Of a DNA stretch of 37,822 nucleotides, positions 26,264 to 34,509 are shown piece by piece; the stretch's first letter is position 1, and each line of letters begins with the position of its first letter. This stretch comes from an uncultured Alphaproteobacteria bacterium (GTDB taxonomy: Bacteria > Pseudomonadota > Alphaproteobacteria > HIMB59 > GCA-002718135). Made by a program: the position numbers and the translations under genes. The stretch spans positions 1 through 37,822 of the forward strand of contig CABYRH010000011.1 in the NCBI GenBank assembly GCA_902521315.1, written 5' to 3'. The notes under the pieces were generated by a model, which saw nothing but the letters and a program-made list of their open reading frames with translations, was not told the DNA's origin and did not search any database.

Positions 26264-26550
26264 GTTTCACTTTTATCAAATTTTTCTTTTTGTTCAGAAG
26301 TAATTTCAGTTTGAAATTTTGTTTTCCACTCTGAGTATGGCATACCATAGATCATTTCTCGTGCTTCATCGTATGAAATTGAAATATTTTTCTTTTCTGC
26401 AGCACTAACATACCATTTTGAAAGACAGTTTCTGCAAAAACCTGATAAATTCATTAAATCAATATTTTGTACATCTGTTCTATTTTTTAGATGATGAATC
26501 AATCTTTCTGCAACATCAGCAAGTAATTCTCTCTCAAAGTTTTTGGTCAT
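26260..26550 (-). CDS. DUF1244 family protein
   Basis: The 96-residue protein has the family signature GFCRNCLSKWYVSAAEKK followed by YDEAREMIYGMPYSEWKTKFQTE. DUF1244 is a small helical family common in proteobacteria, with a CRNC cysteine pair that could bind metal; its function is unknown. The N-terminal half (ERLIHHLKNRTDVQNIDLMNL) is helical. It stands alone on the minus strand between two plus-strand genes, with a 55-base divergent gap to pyruvate kinase. Confidence 0.9.
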   Translation of the reverse strand: MTKNFERELLADVAERLIHHLKNRTDVQNIDLMNLSGFCRNCLSKWYVSAAEKKNISISYDEAREMIYGMPYSEWKTKFQTEITSEQKEKFDKSET

Positions 26551-26605
26551 ATTACGTAAATAAATTATATAAATCTTTTTTTGTGCTATATATATATAAT
26601 AATTA

Positions 26606-28042
26606 ATGAAACGTAACAGAAAAGCTAAAATTTTAGCTACGCTAGGACCTGCATCATCAGATAAAAAAATAATAGAAGACTTATTTGTTGCTGGATGTGA
26701 TGTTTTTAGATTAAATTTTTCACATGGTGATTTAGAAACTCATAGAAAAAATTATGAAAATATTAGATCTCTTGAAGAAAAACATAATCATGCGTCATGC
26801 ATATTAGCTGACTTACAAGGACCCAAACTAAGAGTGGGCACATTTAAGAATACAAAAGAAAATTTAGTCAAAGGTCAAAGTTTTGTATTAGATCTTTCAA
26901 GTGAGCCTGGAGATAATAATAGGGTTAACTTTCCTCATGAAGAAATTTACGATTTTTTAACACCTAATTCTATTTTATTAATTAATGATGGAAGAATAAG
27001 ATTACAAATTGTTGAACAAAAAAAAGATAGTTTAATTACAGAAGTTTTAAATGATGCTGAAATCTCAAATAACAAAGGTGTAAATATTCCTGATGTTATT
27101 CTTCCTATAGACGCTCTTACCAAAAAAGACAAATCTGATCTTATGAAGGCATTGGATATGGGAGTTGATTGGGTTGCACTTTCATTCGTGCAACAAGCAG
27201 AAGACATATACAAACTAAAAAAATTAATTAACAAAAAAGCACTCGTGATGGCAAAAATTGAAAAGCCTTCAGCAGTAAAAAATATTGATGATATTATAAA
27301 TGCTGCAGATGGAATTATGATAGCTAGAGGTGATTTGGGTGTTGAAATGCCAACAGAACAAGTTCCTACAGTTCAAAAAAATATTATTAAAAGATGTAGG
27401 CACTTTGGTAAACCAGTTGTTGTTGCTACACAAATGCTTGAAAGTATGATTGAAAATCTTGTGCCAACGAGAGCTGAAGCTTCTGATGTTGCTAATGCTA
27501 TTTACGACGGAACAGATGCTGTAATGTTATCTGGTGAGTCTGCTGTTGGATCACATCCAATAGAAGTAGTAAGAACTATGAATAAAATAATAGAAAATGT
27601 TGAGAATGATAAAAATAATTATGATTTACGAATTACTCAAGAAAATATAGATGATGTTGATAACACAGATGCAATAACTTTAGCAGCTTACTCAATTGCA
27701 AAAAAATCAGATGCAAAAGCAATTATCACATTTTCTGTTAGTGGTAGAACAACGACTAGAATGGCTAGGGAAAGAGCGCCAGTTCAAATTGTCGGTTTAT
27801 CTCCAAATATTAACACTACAAGAAAAATGCAATTATATTGGGGGGTAAACTCATGTCATACTCAAGAAGATGCTCAAAATGCTCAAGATATGGTTAATAT
27901 TGCTTGTTCAATTGCAAAAAATAAAAAATTAGTAAAACCAGGAGATAACGTAGTTATCTCGGCTGGTGTTCCATTTGGAAGTGCTGGTACTACTAATCTG
28001 CTTAGATTAGCTGAAATAATTGCTGATAAAGATCTTAAGTAA
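26606..28042 (+). CDS. pyk: Pyruvate kinase
   Basis: Pyk converts phosphoenolpyruvate and ADP to pyruvate and ATP. The 478 residues show FRLNFSHGD near the start, ADLQGPKLRVG, MAKIEKPSAV with the catalytic lysine, MIARGDLGVEMP, the full ATQMLESMIENLVPTRAEA signature region, DGTDAVMLSGESAVGSHP, and a C-terminal effector domain with FSVSGRTTTRMARERAP. With pfkA in the same window it supports an Embden-Meyerhof route. TATAAT ends 5 bases before the ATG (26595-26600), too close for a normal leader. The 3' end overlaps the convergent aminotransferase gene by 8 bases. Confidence 0.96.
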   Translation: MKRNRKAKILATLGPASSDKKIIEDLFVAGCDVFRLNFSHGDLETHRKNYENIRSLEEKHNHASCILADLQGPKLRVGTFKNTKENLVKGQSFVLDLSSEPGDNNRVNFPHEEIYDFLTPNSILLINDGRIRLQIVEQKKDSLITEVLNDAEISNNKGVNIPDVILPIDALTKKDKSDLMKALDMGVDWVALSFVQQAEDIYKLKKLINKKALVMAKIEKPSAVKNIDDIINAADGIMIARGDLGVEMPTEQVPTVQKNIIKRCRHFGKPVVVATQMLESMIENLVPTRAEASDVANAIYDGTDAVMLSGESAVGSHPIEVVRTMNKIIENVENDKNNYDLRITQENIDDVDNTDAITLAAYSIAKKSDAKAIITFSVSGRTTTRMARERAPVQIVGLSPNINTTRKMQLYWGVNSCHTQEDAQNAQDMVNIACSIAKNKKLVKPGDNVVISAGVPFGSAGTTNLLRLAEIIADKDLK

Positions 28043-29237
28043 GCTTATTACAAGCTTCTTTTATTCTGTTGCACGCATCTTCTAGAATTGCATCACTAGT
28101 TGCATAAGATAATCTAAAATAAGGAGATAATCCAAATGCTGCACCATGCACTCCTGCTACACCTTGATCTTCTAAAAGGTATGTCATGAAATCTTCATCA
28201 TTGGAGATATGTTTTCCATTTGGTGTCTTTTTTCCAATTATACCTTCGCAATTTGGATAAACGTAAAAAGCTCCTTCTGGTTTTTGACATGAAATTCCAT
28301 CAATATCATTTAATTTATTCAATACTAGATTTCTTCGTTTTAAAAATTTTTTATTATGCTCATTTATAAAATCCTGCGGACCACTTATTGCCTCAACCGC
28401 AGCAGCCATTGTAATTGAAGAAGTTGATGTTGTGCTTTGTGATTGTATTTTGTTCATAGCAGCAATAATCTCTTTTGGAGCTCCACAATATCCAAGTCTC
28501 CACCCTGTCATACAATATGATTTTGAAACACCGTTTAGTGTCAAACATCTGTCTTTCAGTGAAGGTTCAATAGATGCAAGAGTATGAAATTCTATGCTAT
28601 CGTAAACAATTTTTTCATATATATCATCACACATTATAAGAACATTAGGATATTTTTTTAAGATAAGTGCTAAATCCTCTAACTCTTTTTTTGAATAAAC
28701 TGAGCCGGTTGGATTACTAGGACTATTTAACATTAACCATTTTGTTTTAGAGTTTATATTTTTTTCTAATTGTTCAGGTGTAATCTTAAAATTTTGTGAT
28801 TGAGGACACTTAACTATCACGGGCTTCCCTTCTGCTAATAAAACAATATCTGGATAACTAACCCAAAAAGGAGCTGTTATAATGACCTCATCTCCTGGAT
28901 TAATTGTTGCCATCATAGCATTATAGATAATATGTTTGCCTCCGACACCACATATGATTTCATCTAATTGATAATCAATATTATTATCTTCTCTAAATTT
29001 TTTCTGAATTGCTTTTTGTAATTCTGGTGTACCTTTACCTGGTACATATTTAGTTTTACCCTCTTCCATCGCTTTATTAGCAGCATCTCTTATATTTTTT
29101 GGTGTATTAAAATCTGGCTCACCTGCTGCAAGAACAATTACATCTTTACCCTCGTCCTTCAAAGCTTTAGCTTTGACATTTATACCTACAGTCATTGAAG
29201 GTTTTATTTTACTTAGTCTATCTGCAACAAAATTCAT
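28035..29237 (-). CDS. Pyridoxal phosphate aminotransferase, aspartate aminotransferase type
   Basis: The 400-residue class I aminotransferase has GEPDFNTPKNI, YVPGKGTPELQKAI, APFWVSYPD, LNSPSNPTGSVY, CDDIYE, and the PLP lysine in LNGVSKSYCMTGWRLGY. The pattern is the alphaproteobacterial aspartate aminotransferase (AspB/AatA type), which interconverts aspartate and oxaloacetate with glutamate and 2-oxoglutarate, and in some species also acts on prephenate. Specificity cannot be resolved here. Its start directly abuts the TSUP gene stop with no gap, so the two are probably co-transcribed. Confidence 0.92.
   Translation of the reverse strand: MNFVADRLSKIKPSMTVGINVKAKALKDEGKDVIVLAAGEPDFNTPKNIRDAANKAMEEGKTKYVPGKGTPELQKAIQKKFREDNNIDYQLDEIICGVGGKHIIYNAMMATINPGDEVIITAPFWVSYPDIVLLAEGKPVIVKCPQSQNFKITPEQLEKNINSKTKWLMLNSPSNPTGSVYSKKELEDLALILKKYPNVLIMCDDIYEKIVYDSIEFHTLASIEPSLKDRCLTLNGVSKSYCMTGWRLGYCGAPKEIIAAMNKIQSQSTTSTSSITMAAAVEAISGPQDFINEHNKKFLKRRNLVLNKLNDIDGISCQKPEGAFYVYPNCEGIIGKKTPNGKHISNDEDFMTYLLEDQGVAGVHGAAFGLSPYFRLSYATSDAILEDACNRIKEACNKLT
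28041..28057 (+). terminator. Weak hairpin after pyk, possible terminator
   Basis: AAGCTT-ATTAC-AAGCTT forms a 6-base-pair stem with a 5-base loop at the pyk stop codon, followed by CTTTTATTCT. It lies within the last codons of the convergent aminotransferase gene. The stem is short and the T-run is interrupted, so termination is only a possibility. Confidence 0.25.
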
Positions 29238-30047
29238 TTAAATTATAAAATGTTCAATAATTAGACTAGCACAAGTTAACAACAAAAAAATAGCAAAAAT
29301 CTTTCTTAATACTAACTTATCTATATTTGAAGAAACTTTTGCACCAATTCCAGCAGTAAATATACTAGTTATCGATATAAAAAAAACTATTATAATATTT
29401 ACGTAACCAAGCGAATAAATGGGAAGTTCATTTATATTGGACCCAGTATACATAAATGTAAGTGTTCCTGGAAAAGCAATTAAAAAACCAAAAACAGCAG
29501 AGGTTCCAACTGCTTCATGAATCTTTTTTGAAAACATTGTTAAAGTTGGAACACTAAAACTACCACCACCTATACCAATTGTTGCAGATAAAAAACCAAT
29601 AGAAGAGCTTATTGCAAAGTTAATTATATTAGATGATGGTATATTGTTACTTACAATTAATGGACTTTGTTGAAACAGCATATTTAATGAAATCAAAAAT
29701 GCTAGAATTACAAAAAGAATTACTAAACTCTGTCCTGAAATAGAACTCGCTGCAAGAGAACCTACAATTGATCCTATTATTATTCCTATTGCCCATTTTT
29801 TTACAATTATTAAATTTGTATTTTTAAGCTTAACATGAGATCTTATGGAAGAAATTGAAGTAAAACAAATTACACCAAGAGAAGATGCTACAGCAACATG
29901 CATCACAATTTCAGAGCTGTAACCAAGATTAAGTAAAATAAAGTAAGTTACAGGTACAATTATTATTCCACCTCCAACTCCTAATAATCCTGCAATAAAA
30001 CCAGAGACTAGACCTGTTAATAAAAAAATAAATACTATTGAAGTCAA
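29238..30047 (-). CDS. TSUP (TauE/SafE) family membrane permease
   Basis: The 269-residue protein has about eight hydrophobic helices in two repeats, each with the family glycine motif: FIAGLLGVGGGIIIVP near the N-terminus and ATIGIGGGSFSVPT in the second half. TauE/SafE proteins move sulfite, sulfoacetate or other small sulfur-containing or organic anions; the substrate here is unknown. The start is TTG at 30047. A stop lies in frame just upstream and no ATG is available. It is divergent from the saccharopine pair (65 bases), with the aminotransferase directly downstream. Confidence 0.9.
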   Translation of the reverse strand: MTSIVFIFLLTGLVSGFIAGLLGVGGGIIIVPVTYFILLNLGYSSEIVMHVAVASSLGVICFTSISSIRSHVKLKNTNLIIVKKWAIGIIIGSIVGSLAASSISGQSLVILFVILAFLISLNMLFQQSPLIVSNNIPSSNIINFAISSSIGFLSATIGIGGGSFSVPTLTMFSKKIHEAVGTSAVFGFLIAFPGTLTFMYTGSNINELPIYSLGYVNIIIVFFISITSIFTAGIGAKVSSNIDKLVLRKIFAIFLLLTCASLIIEHFII

Positions 30048-30112
30048 ATAAATTTCCGTATTTTAAGTTTTATTAATGTAGTAAACAATTTAATATAAAA
30101 GTAAATAAGACT

Positions 30113-31240
30113 ATGAAACATGTACATTGGATAGGAACAGGACTTTCTTCTATACCAGGAATTAGAAGATTAGCTAAAAATTTAGATAATTTTACAGTAT
30201 GGAATAGAACATTAGATAAGGCTATAAAGAGTATTGACCATGTAGATAAAAACAATGTGAACGCAAAACAATTTGATGTTGATTTATTATTTAAAGAAAC
30301 TAATCCTGGTGATATTGTGATTTCTCAACTACCAGCAAACAAACATTTAGAAATAGCTAAACTTTGTTTAAAACATAAATGTCATTTTGCATCTACCAGT
30401 TACCTTAATCCAGAAATAAATATGCTAAATCCAGATGTAAAAAAAGAAAATTTAGTATTTATTAATGAGGTCGGTTTAGACCCAGGTATCGATCATTTTT
30501 TTTCCCATTTACTTGTCAGTGATCTTAAAAAAATCTCGACTGAAAAGACAGAAGTGGTTTATGAATCATATTGTGGCGGTTTTCCAGCAATTCCAAATGA
30601 TTTCAAATATAAATTTAGTTGGTCTCCAGCTGGAGTAATCAAAGCCTTAAACAATGATGCAAAATATATAACAAAAGGAAAAATAAATACTGTAACTCCT
30701 TACAAATCTATTAGTCCTTATTCAATATCTGATGAAAATTTTGAAGCTTATCCAAACAGAGATTCAACACCATATGTAAGTGAATACTTGTTTGATGAGA
30801 AGTGGACAGTCAAAGAGTTCGTAAGAGGAACTTTGCGACTTGATGGTTGGAAAGAGGCATGGCAAGATATTTTTTCAATGCTTGAAAAAAGATCGGATAA
30901 TATAGAAGCTGAGATCAATGAAAAAAGTGAAGAATTACTAAAAAATAATAAATATTTAACTGATGAAGAAGATCGCGTTGTACTTTCTGTAAAACTTAAA
31001 GCTTTTGAAAATGATAATAAAATTTTTGATAGTTCTTATTTTCTAGATGAAAAAGGAAGTGGTGAAAATACCGCAATGGGTAAACTTGTATCTATTACTT
31101 TATCAGCTGCGATTGATCTAATTATGGATACTAAAATTGAGTCTGGTGTTAAAACTGCACCACATAAAATAGAAGATATAATGTATTTTTTTAAAATTTT
31201 AAAAGATTATAAAATTAATATCCAACAAGAGAATGGATAA
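30113..31240 (+). CDS. Saccharopine dehydrogenase, LYS9-like (glutamate-forming type)
   Basis: The 375-residue protein matches the saccharopine dehydrogenase family: HWIGTGLSSIPGIRRLAK as the nucleotide-binding start, ISQLPANKHLEIAKLCLK, NEVGLDPGIDHFFSHLL (the family's GLDPG segment), and YESYCGGFPAIPND, with a C-terminal SGVKTAPHKIEDIM. It resembles the SDH half of the eukaryotic bifunctional AASS and yeast Lys9, which link saccharopine with glutamate and aminoadipate semialdehyde. The next gene encodes the LKR-like partner with an 8-base overlap. Together they would convert lysine plus 2-oxoglutarate to aminoadipate semialdehyde plus glutamate. Direction (catabolic) is inferred. Confidence 0.88.
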   Translation: MKHVHWIGTGLSSIPGIRRLAKNLDNFTVWNRTLDKAIKSIDHVDKNNVNAKQFDVDLLFKETNPGDIVISQLPANKHLEIAKLCLKHKCHFASTSYLNPEINMLNPDVKKENLVFINEVGLDPGIDHFFSHLLVSDLKKISTEKTEVVYESYCGGFPAIPNDFKYKFSWSPAGVIKALNNDAKYITKGKINTVTPYKSISPYSISDENFEAYPNRDSTPYVSEYLFDEKWTVKEFVRGTLRLDGWKEAWQDIFSMLEKRSDNIEAEINEKSEELLKNNKYLTDEEDRVVLSVKLKAFENDNKIFDSSYFLDEKGSGENTAMGKLVSITLSAAIDLIMDTKIESGVKTAPHKIEDIMYFFKILKDYKINIQQENG

Positions 31241-32462
31241 TCAATTAACCAATATTGGTATTGTTAGAGAGTCTAGAAATGATGAAAATAGAACTCCTCT
31301 AGTCCCAGAACATATTAAAAAATACAAAGAAAGTAATCCAAATATTAATTTCATTATTCAGCCATCAAAAAATAGATGCTTTTCTGATGAAGAATATGAA
31401 TTATCTGGCGCTAAAATTAATGACAATTTAAATGAATGCTCAATAATATTTGGAGTTAAAGAAATTGATTCAAATATTTTAATTAATAATAGGACATATC
31501 TTTTTTTTTCTCACACCTTTAAAGTTAATAAACAACAAAAAAATATTGAAAAAAATAAGAAAGACTTACTCTTATCAATTTTAAATAAAAAAATTACATT
31601 GATTGATTATGAAAATATCAGAGGTAAAAATGGTAATAGGTGTTTAGGTTTTGGAAGATTTGCAGGTATTGTTGGTTGTTATAATACCTTAAATTTATTA
31701 CTTAAAGTTCTTGGAAAACAATCTCTTGCTAGTGCCTATAAAATTAATGATTACGAAAGATTAGTATTAAATTTAAAAAATTTATATTTTCCTAAAACTA
31801 AAATTCTAGTTACTGGTGATGGTAGAGTTGCAAAAGGAGTAATTGAACTTTTGAATGAAACAAACATTAAAGCAGTATCGAAAAAAGACTTTTTGGAAAA
31901 AAAATTTGATCAACCTATTTTTTGTAATTTGGAAACTAAAGATTATGTTACAAATAATTCTTCCACTAATTTTAACCTTGAGCATTTTATTAATAATCCT
32001 CAAGATTATTCAAGTTCTGCATTACAATATTTAAAAGAAACTAATATACTTATAAGCGCACATTACTGGGACCCATCTTCTCCAAAAATATTTGAGAATG
32101 AAGACTTAAAAATTTTACAAAATCTAAAAATTGTTGGCGATATTACTTGTGATATTAATGGTTCTGTCCCAACTACAATACGATCAACAACAATTGAGAA
32201 ACCAAATTATTGGATTGAAAGATATAATTTAAAAGAAATAGACGAAAATAATGATGGAATTGCTGTTATGGCAGTTGATAATTTACCATCTGAATTGCCA
32301 CGGGATTCAAGTACAGAATTTAGTGAAGGTATTATCAAAGAAGTTCTTCCTTTTTTATTAAAAGAAGATGATGGAAGAATATTAAATGGAACAATAACAA
32401 CAGATGGTAGTTTTTTAGAAAAGTACAATTATTTAAATAATTATATTAAAATTAATGAATAA
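31233..32462 (+). CDS. Saccharopine dehydrogenase (lysine-forming), LYS1/LKR-like
   Basis: The 409 residues have the alanine dehydrogenase/PNT-like fold of lysine-ketoglutarate reductase: GIVRESRNDENRTPLVPEH at the start, FFSHTFKVNKQQKN, ITLIDYENIRGKNGNRC..FGRFAGIVGCYN, a nucleotide-binding VTGDGRVAKGVIELL at about 190-205, SAHYWDPSSPKIF, and VGDITCDINGSVPTTIRSTT. These are shared with yeast Lys1 and the LKR domain of AASS. It is coupled to the LYS9-like gene (ATGGATAA overlap) and to uvrB (ATGAATAA overlap). A split LKR/SDH pair fits lysine breakdown through saccharopine. The N-terminal domain differs somewhat in length from eukaryotic enzymes. Confidence 0.88.
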   Translation: MDNQLTNIGIVRESRNDENRTPLVPEHIKKYKESNPNINFIIQPSKNRCFSDEEYELSGAKINDNLNECSIIFGVKEIDSNILINNRTYLFFSHTFKVNKQQKNIEKNKKDLLLSILNKKITLIDYENIRGKNGNRCLGFGRFAGIVGCYNTLNLLLKVLGKQSLASAYKINDYERLVLNLKNLYFPKTKILVTGDGRVAKGVIELLNETNIKAVSKKDFLEKKFDQPIFCNLETKDYVTNNSSTNFNLEHFINNPQDYSSSALQYLKETNILISAHYWDPSSPKIFENEDLKILQNLKIVGDITCDINGSVPTTIRSTTIEKPNYWIERYNLKEIDENNDGIAVMAVDNLPSELPRDSSTEFSEGIIKEVLPFLLKEDDGRILNGTITTDGSFLEKYNYLNNYIKINE

Positions 32463-34509
32463 AGCAGAAAAAAAATATCATCTCTCTCCCGAAATCACAA
32501 CACCTTTTAAAATTGTCAGTGATTTTAACCCAAGTGGTGATCAACCTGAAGCAATTAAAAGTATTGTTAAAAGTCTAAATGAAGGAGAACAAGAACAAGT
32601 TCTTTTAGGTGTCACTGGATCAGGTAAGACCTTTACAATGGCTAAAGTAATTGAAAAAGTACAGAAACCTACTTTAATAATGGCGCCAAATAAAACATTA
32701 GCAGCACAACTTTATGGCGAAATGAAAAATCTGTTTCCAAATAATGCTGTTGAATATTTTGTCAGTTATTATGATTATTATACACCAGAAGCATATGTAC
32801 CAAGAACTGATACATATATTGAAAAAGAATCTTCAATAAATGAACAAATTGATCGTCTAAGGCATTCAGCTACTAGATCTTTAGTGGAAAGAAGAGATAC
32901 AATCATAGTAGCATCAGTTTCTTGTATTTATGGTATTGGATCAGTTGATGCTTATTCTTCAATGTCTTTTACTTTAGATAAAAATCAATCAATAAGTAGA
33001 GAGATTATTATCAGAAAGTTGGTAGAACTTTTATACAAACGTCGTGACATGGACTTTAGAAGAGGTAGCTTTAGAGCTAAGGGAGATATTTTAGAAATTT
33101 TCCCTTCTCACTATGAAGATATTTCTTGGAAAATTTCTATGTTTGGAGATGATATAGAGAGTATAACACAAGTGGACCCACTTACTGGAGAGAAGCTTGG
33201 AGAACTTGAACAAATAAGAATCTTTGCAAACTCTCATTATGTAACTCCAAAGCCAACAATAAAAAAAGCGATTACTATGATTAAAAATGATCTAAAAAAA
33301 CAATTAGAGATTTTTGAAAAAGAAAAAAAATACTTAGAAAGACAAAGGTTAGATGAGAGAACTACATTTGACTTAGAAATGATGGAAACTACTGGAAGTT
33401 GCAGTGGTATTGAAAATTATTCTAGATATTTGTCAGGAAGACAGCCGGGGGAGCCTCCTCCTACACTTTATGAATATATTCCAGAAGACTCTTTATTGTT
33501 TATAGATGAAAGCCATCAGACATGTGGTCAAATAGCAGGAATGTACAAAGGCGATTTTTCTAGAAAATCAACTTTAGCTCAATATGGTTTTAGACTACCA
33601 AGTTGTGTTGATAACAGACCTTTAAAAAGAGAGGAATGGGATGCAATGCGTCCACAAACTATATTTGTAAGCGCAACACCAGGAGATTATGAACTTGAAA
33701 AGACAGGTGGTACCTTTGTTGAACAAGTAATTAGACCTACTGGTTTAATTGATCCACCTATTGAAATAAGGCCAACTAAACATCAAATTGATAACTTAAT
33801 TGATGAATGTAAAAAGACTATAGATAAAGGTCATCGTGTTCTAATCACAACACTTACAAAAAAAATGGCTGAAGATCTTACTGAATATATTAATGAAGAA
33901 GGATTAAAAGTACGGTATCTTCACTCTGATATTGATACATTAGAAAGAATAGAAATTATTAGAGATCTAAGATTAGGAGTTTTTAATGTTTTAGTTGGAA
34001 TAAACCTTCTTAGAGAAGGTTTAGATATTCCTGAATGTGCTTTAATGGCTATATTAGATGCTGATAAGGAAGGTTACCTACGTTCAAGAACTAGTTTAAT
34101 TCAGACTATTGGTAGAGCTGCAAGAAATGTTGAGAGTAAAGTCTTAATGTATGCTGATAACATTACCACTAGTATGAAAGAAGCAATCGAAGAGACAGAT
34201 AGAAGGCGAACTAAACAACTAGAATATAATAAAATAAATAAAATTACGCCAATCAGTATTAAAAAGAATATTCAAGAAATAATTGAGAACACAGCTGAAC
34301 AAGATCATGTTACAATTGAAATTGATAATGCTAAAGAATTAGTTGGTAAGGATCTTGATAAACATATTAAAAATTTAGAGAAAAAAATGAATGAATTTGC
34401 TTCAAAACTTGAATTTGAAGATGCAGCTAGATTACGAGATGAAATCAATAGATTAAAGGCGAAAGAAGTGGGCCTTTCTAATAAAGTTTTGCAGTTTAAA
34501 AAGAATTAA
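32455..34509 (+). CDS. uvrB: UvrABC excinuclease subunit B
   Basis: UvrB is the damage-verifying helicase-like core of nucleotide excision repair. The 684 residues include Walker A GVTGSGKT at 52-59, the beta-hairpin region around YYDYYTPEAYVPRTDTYI, a DExH-type IDESHQT near 350, the helicase motif region TLTKKMAEDLTEYI through NLLREGLDIPE and QTIGRAARN, and a C-terminal UVR domain (IKNLEKKMNEFASKLEFEDAARLRDEI) that binds UvrC. The start overlaps the previous gene by 8 bases, so in this genome it is expressed with two lysine-breakdown genes, an unusual partner set. Confidence 0.97.
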   Translation: MNKAEKKYHLSPEITTPFKIVSDFNPSGDQPEAIKSIVKSLNEGEQEQVLLGVTGSGKTFTMAKVIEKVQKPTLIMAPNKTLAAQLYGEMKNLFPNNAVEYFVSYYDYYTPEAYVPRTDTYIEKESSINEQIDRLRHSATRSLVERRDTIIVASVSCIYGIGSVDAYSSMSFTLDKNQSISREIIIRKLVELLYKRRDMDFRRGSFRAKGDILEIFPSHYEDISWKISMFGDDIESITQVDPLTGEKLGELEQIRIFANSHYVTPKPTIKKAITMIKNDLKKQLEIFEKEKKYLERQRLDERTTFDLEMMETTGSCSGIENYSRYLSGRQPGEPPPTLYEYIPEDSLLFIDESHQTCGQIAGMYKGDFSRKSTLAQYGFRLPSCVDNRPLKREEWDAMRPQTIFVSATPGDYELEKTGGTFVEQVIRPTGLIDPPIEIRPTKHQIDNLIDECKKTIDKGHRVLITTLTKKMAEDLTEYINEEGLKVRYLHSDIDTLERIEIIRDLRLGVFNVLVGINLLREGLDIPECALMAILDADKEGYLRSRTSLIQTIGRAARNVESKVLMYADNITTSMKEAIEETDRRRTKQLEYNKINKITPISIKKNIQEIIENTAEQDHVTIEIDNAKELVGKDLDKHIKNLEKKMNEFASKLEFEDAARLRDEINRLKAKEVGLSNKVLQFKKN

